Shown here: positions 63,535 to 64,000 of the stretch, piece by piece | Layout: the number at the start of each line of letters is the position of its first letter | How positions within the stretch are numbered: the first letter of the stretch is position 1 | NCBI RefSeq assembly: GCF_025200925.1 | Contig: NZ_CP104174.1 | Span: 1,922,001 to 1,986,000, forward strand | DNA from: Bradyrhizobium sp. CB1015 | Lineage (GTDB): Bacteria; Pseudomonadota; Alphaproteobacteria; Rhizobiales; Xanthobacteraceae | Reading direction: 5' to 3' | Length of the DNA: 64,000 bases | The notes under the pieces: model-generated | What the model was told of the DNA's origin: nothing | What the model saw: the letters and a program-made list of their open reading frames with translations, nothing else | Databases searched by the model: none | Translations under genes and position numbers: made by a program

Positions 63535-64000
63535 TTACTTGCTACGCAGAACTTCGACGCCGGGCAGGGGCTTGCCTTCCATCCATTCAAGGAACGCGCC
63601 ACCGGCCGTCGACACATAGGTGAAGTCACCGGCCACATGGGCCTGGTTGAGCGCTGCGACGGTGTCGCCGCCGCCCGCGATCGAGATCAGCTTCTTGGCC
63701 TTGGTGCGCTCGGCGGCGTGCTTGGCGGCCGCGACCGTGCCGCGGTCGAACGGCTGCAGCTCGAAGGCCCCGAGCGGTCCGTTCCAGACCAGCGTCGCCG
63801 CATCGTCGATCGCGGCGTGAACGCGCGCGACCGATTGCGGCCCGACGTCGAGGATCATGCCGTCGGCCGGGATCGCATCGAGCCCATAGGCATGTGACGG
63901 CGCGTTGGCGGCGAAATGATAGGCGACGGTGGCGTCGACGGGGAGGATGATCGCGCAATTGGCCGCGTCCGCCTTCTCCATGATGCGCAGCGCGGTCGGG
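63535..64000 (-). CDS. pgk: Phosphoglycerate kinase, C-terminal part (partial)
   Basis: The C-terminal roughly 155 residues of 3-phosphoglycerate kinase; the gene runs on past the end of the window. Visible landmarks are [40 protein letters not shown] (WNGPxGxFE signature), and the nucleotide-binding [20 protein letters not shown]. The stop is at 63535, 40 bases before fba. PGK transfers a phosphate between 1,3-bisphosphoglycerate and ADP. Confidence 0.95.
   Translation of the reverse strand, partial: PTALRIMEKADAANCAIILPVDATVAYHFAANAPSHAYGLDAIPADGMILDVGPQSVARVHAAIDDAATLVWNGPLGAFELQPFDRGTVAAAKHAAERTKAKKLISIAGGGDTVAALNQAHVAGDFTYVSTAGGAFLEWMEGKPLPGVEVLRSK

Overview
The window is a GC-rich stretch of chromosome from an alphaproteobacterium, most likely a Bradyrhizobium or close relative. 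The evidence is the gene set and order (urease accessory genes, a complete sulfate-assimilation block, DUF2865/DUF1465/DUF1192/DUF2849 proteins, a TfdA-alpha-type dioxygenase, pgk next to a class II aldolase) and the many families of palindromic intergenic repeats typical of that group. I see no phage, transposon, CRISPR array, rRNA or tRNA. It reads as core chromosome, not an island.

Layout. 1-2811: end of ureC, a small ABM-domain protein, then ureE, ureF and ureG. 3078-9011: an HWE-type sensor kinase with a degraded ATP site, a TetR regulator, an OpgC-like membrane protein, a YqjD/YqjE-like pair and an AI-2E family permease. 9218-11312: an L,D-transpeptidase, a DUF2865 protein, a 51-residue membrane protein and the wreck of a csbD gene. 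11533-13698: malate synthase G. 14087-25653: the sulfate-assimilation block, with cysNC and cysD on the minus strand and, divergently, cysG, DUF2849, cysI, DUF934, cysH and the sulfate ABC transporter (binding protein, cysT, cysW, cysA). 25816-34997: a CAP-domain lipoprotein, a patatin, 3-hydroxybutyrate dehydrogenase, a polysaccharide flippase, a DsbD-alpha protein, YqgE, a TfdA-like dioxygenase, two short-chain dehydrogenases and a CsbD/YqjD-like protein. 35158-45758: cell-envelope and signalling genes (DUF459 protein, lytic transglycosylase, galU, a diguanylate cyclase, an EAL protein, a quinone oxidoreductase). 45877-49628: DUF1192, a candidate small RNA, a DUF1465 (RcdA-family) protein, rpmE and an ABC exporter. 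49764-58321: an acetyltransferase, a MotA/MotB-like pair, a CFA-family methyltransferase and an RND efflux pump. 58458-64000: an inositol-phosphatase-family protein, a Sel1-repeat protein, a ThiE-like protein, class I and class II fructose-bisphosphate aldolases and the end of pgk.

The most striking signal is regulatory. Between 7.8 and 11.3 kb there are four exact matches to GGAAC-N16-CGTT, the consensus for the general-stress sigma factor EcfG, each 23-46 bases (from the predicted transcript start) before the start of a small stress or membrane gene: the YqjD-like gene, the AI-2E permease gene, the 51-residue membrane protein gene and csbD. A fifth, near-perfect site precedes the CsbD-like gene at 34623. 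The csbD gene behind one perfect promoter has lost its middle and reading frame, yet keeps promoter, ribosome-binding site and terminator.

Several proteins carry family folds with changed key residues: the HWE kinase (3078), the DUF459 SGNH protein (35158), the CFA-family methyltransferase (52718) and the GGDEF half of the EAL protein (41730). A three-hairpin RNA with repeated anti-Shine-Dalgarno motifs (about 46405-46509) is a good small-RNA candidate. Start codons were moved inward from the longest frame where family alignment, Shine-Dalgarno sites or repeat-derived sequence argued for it.
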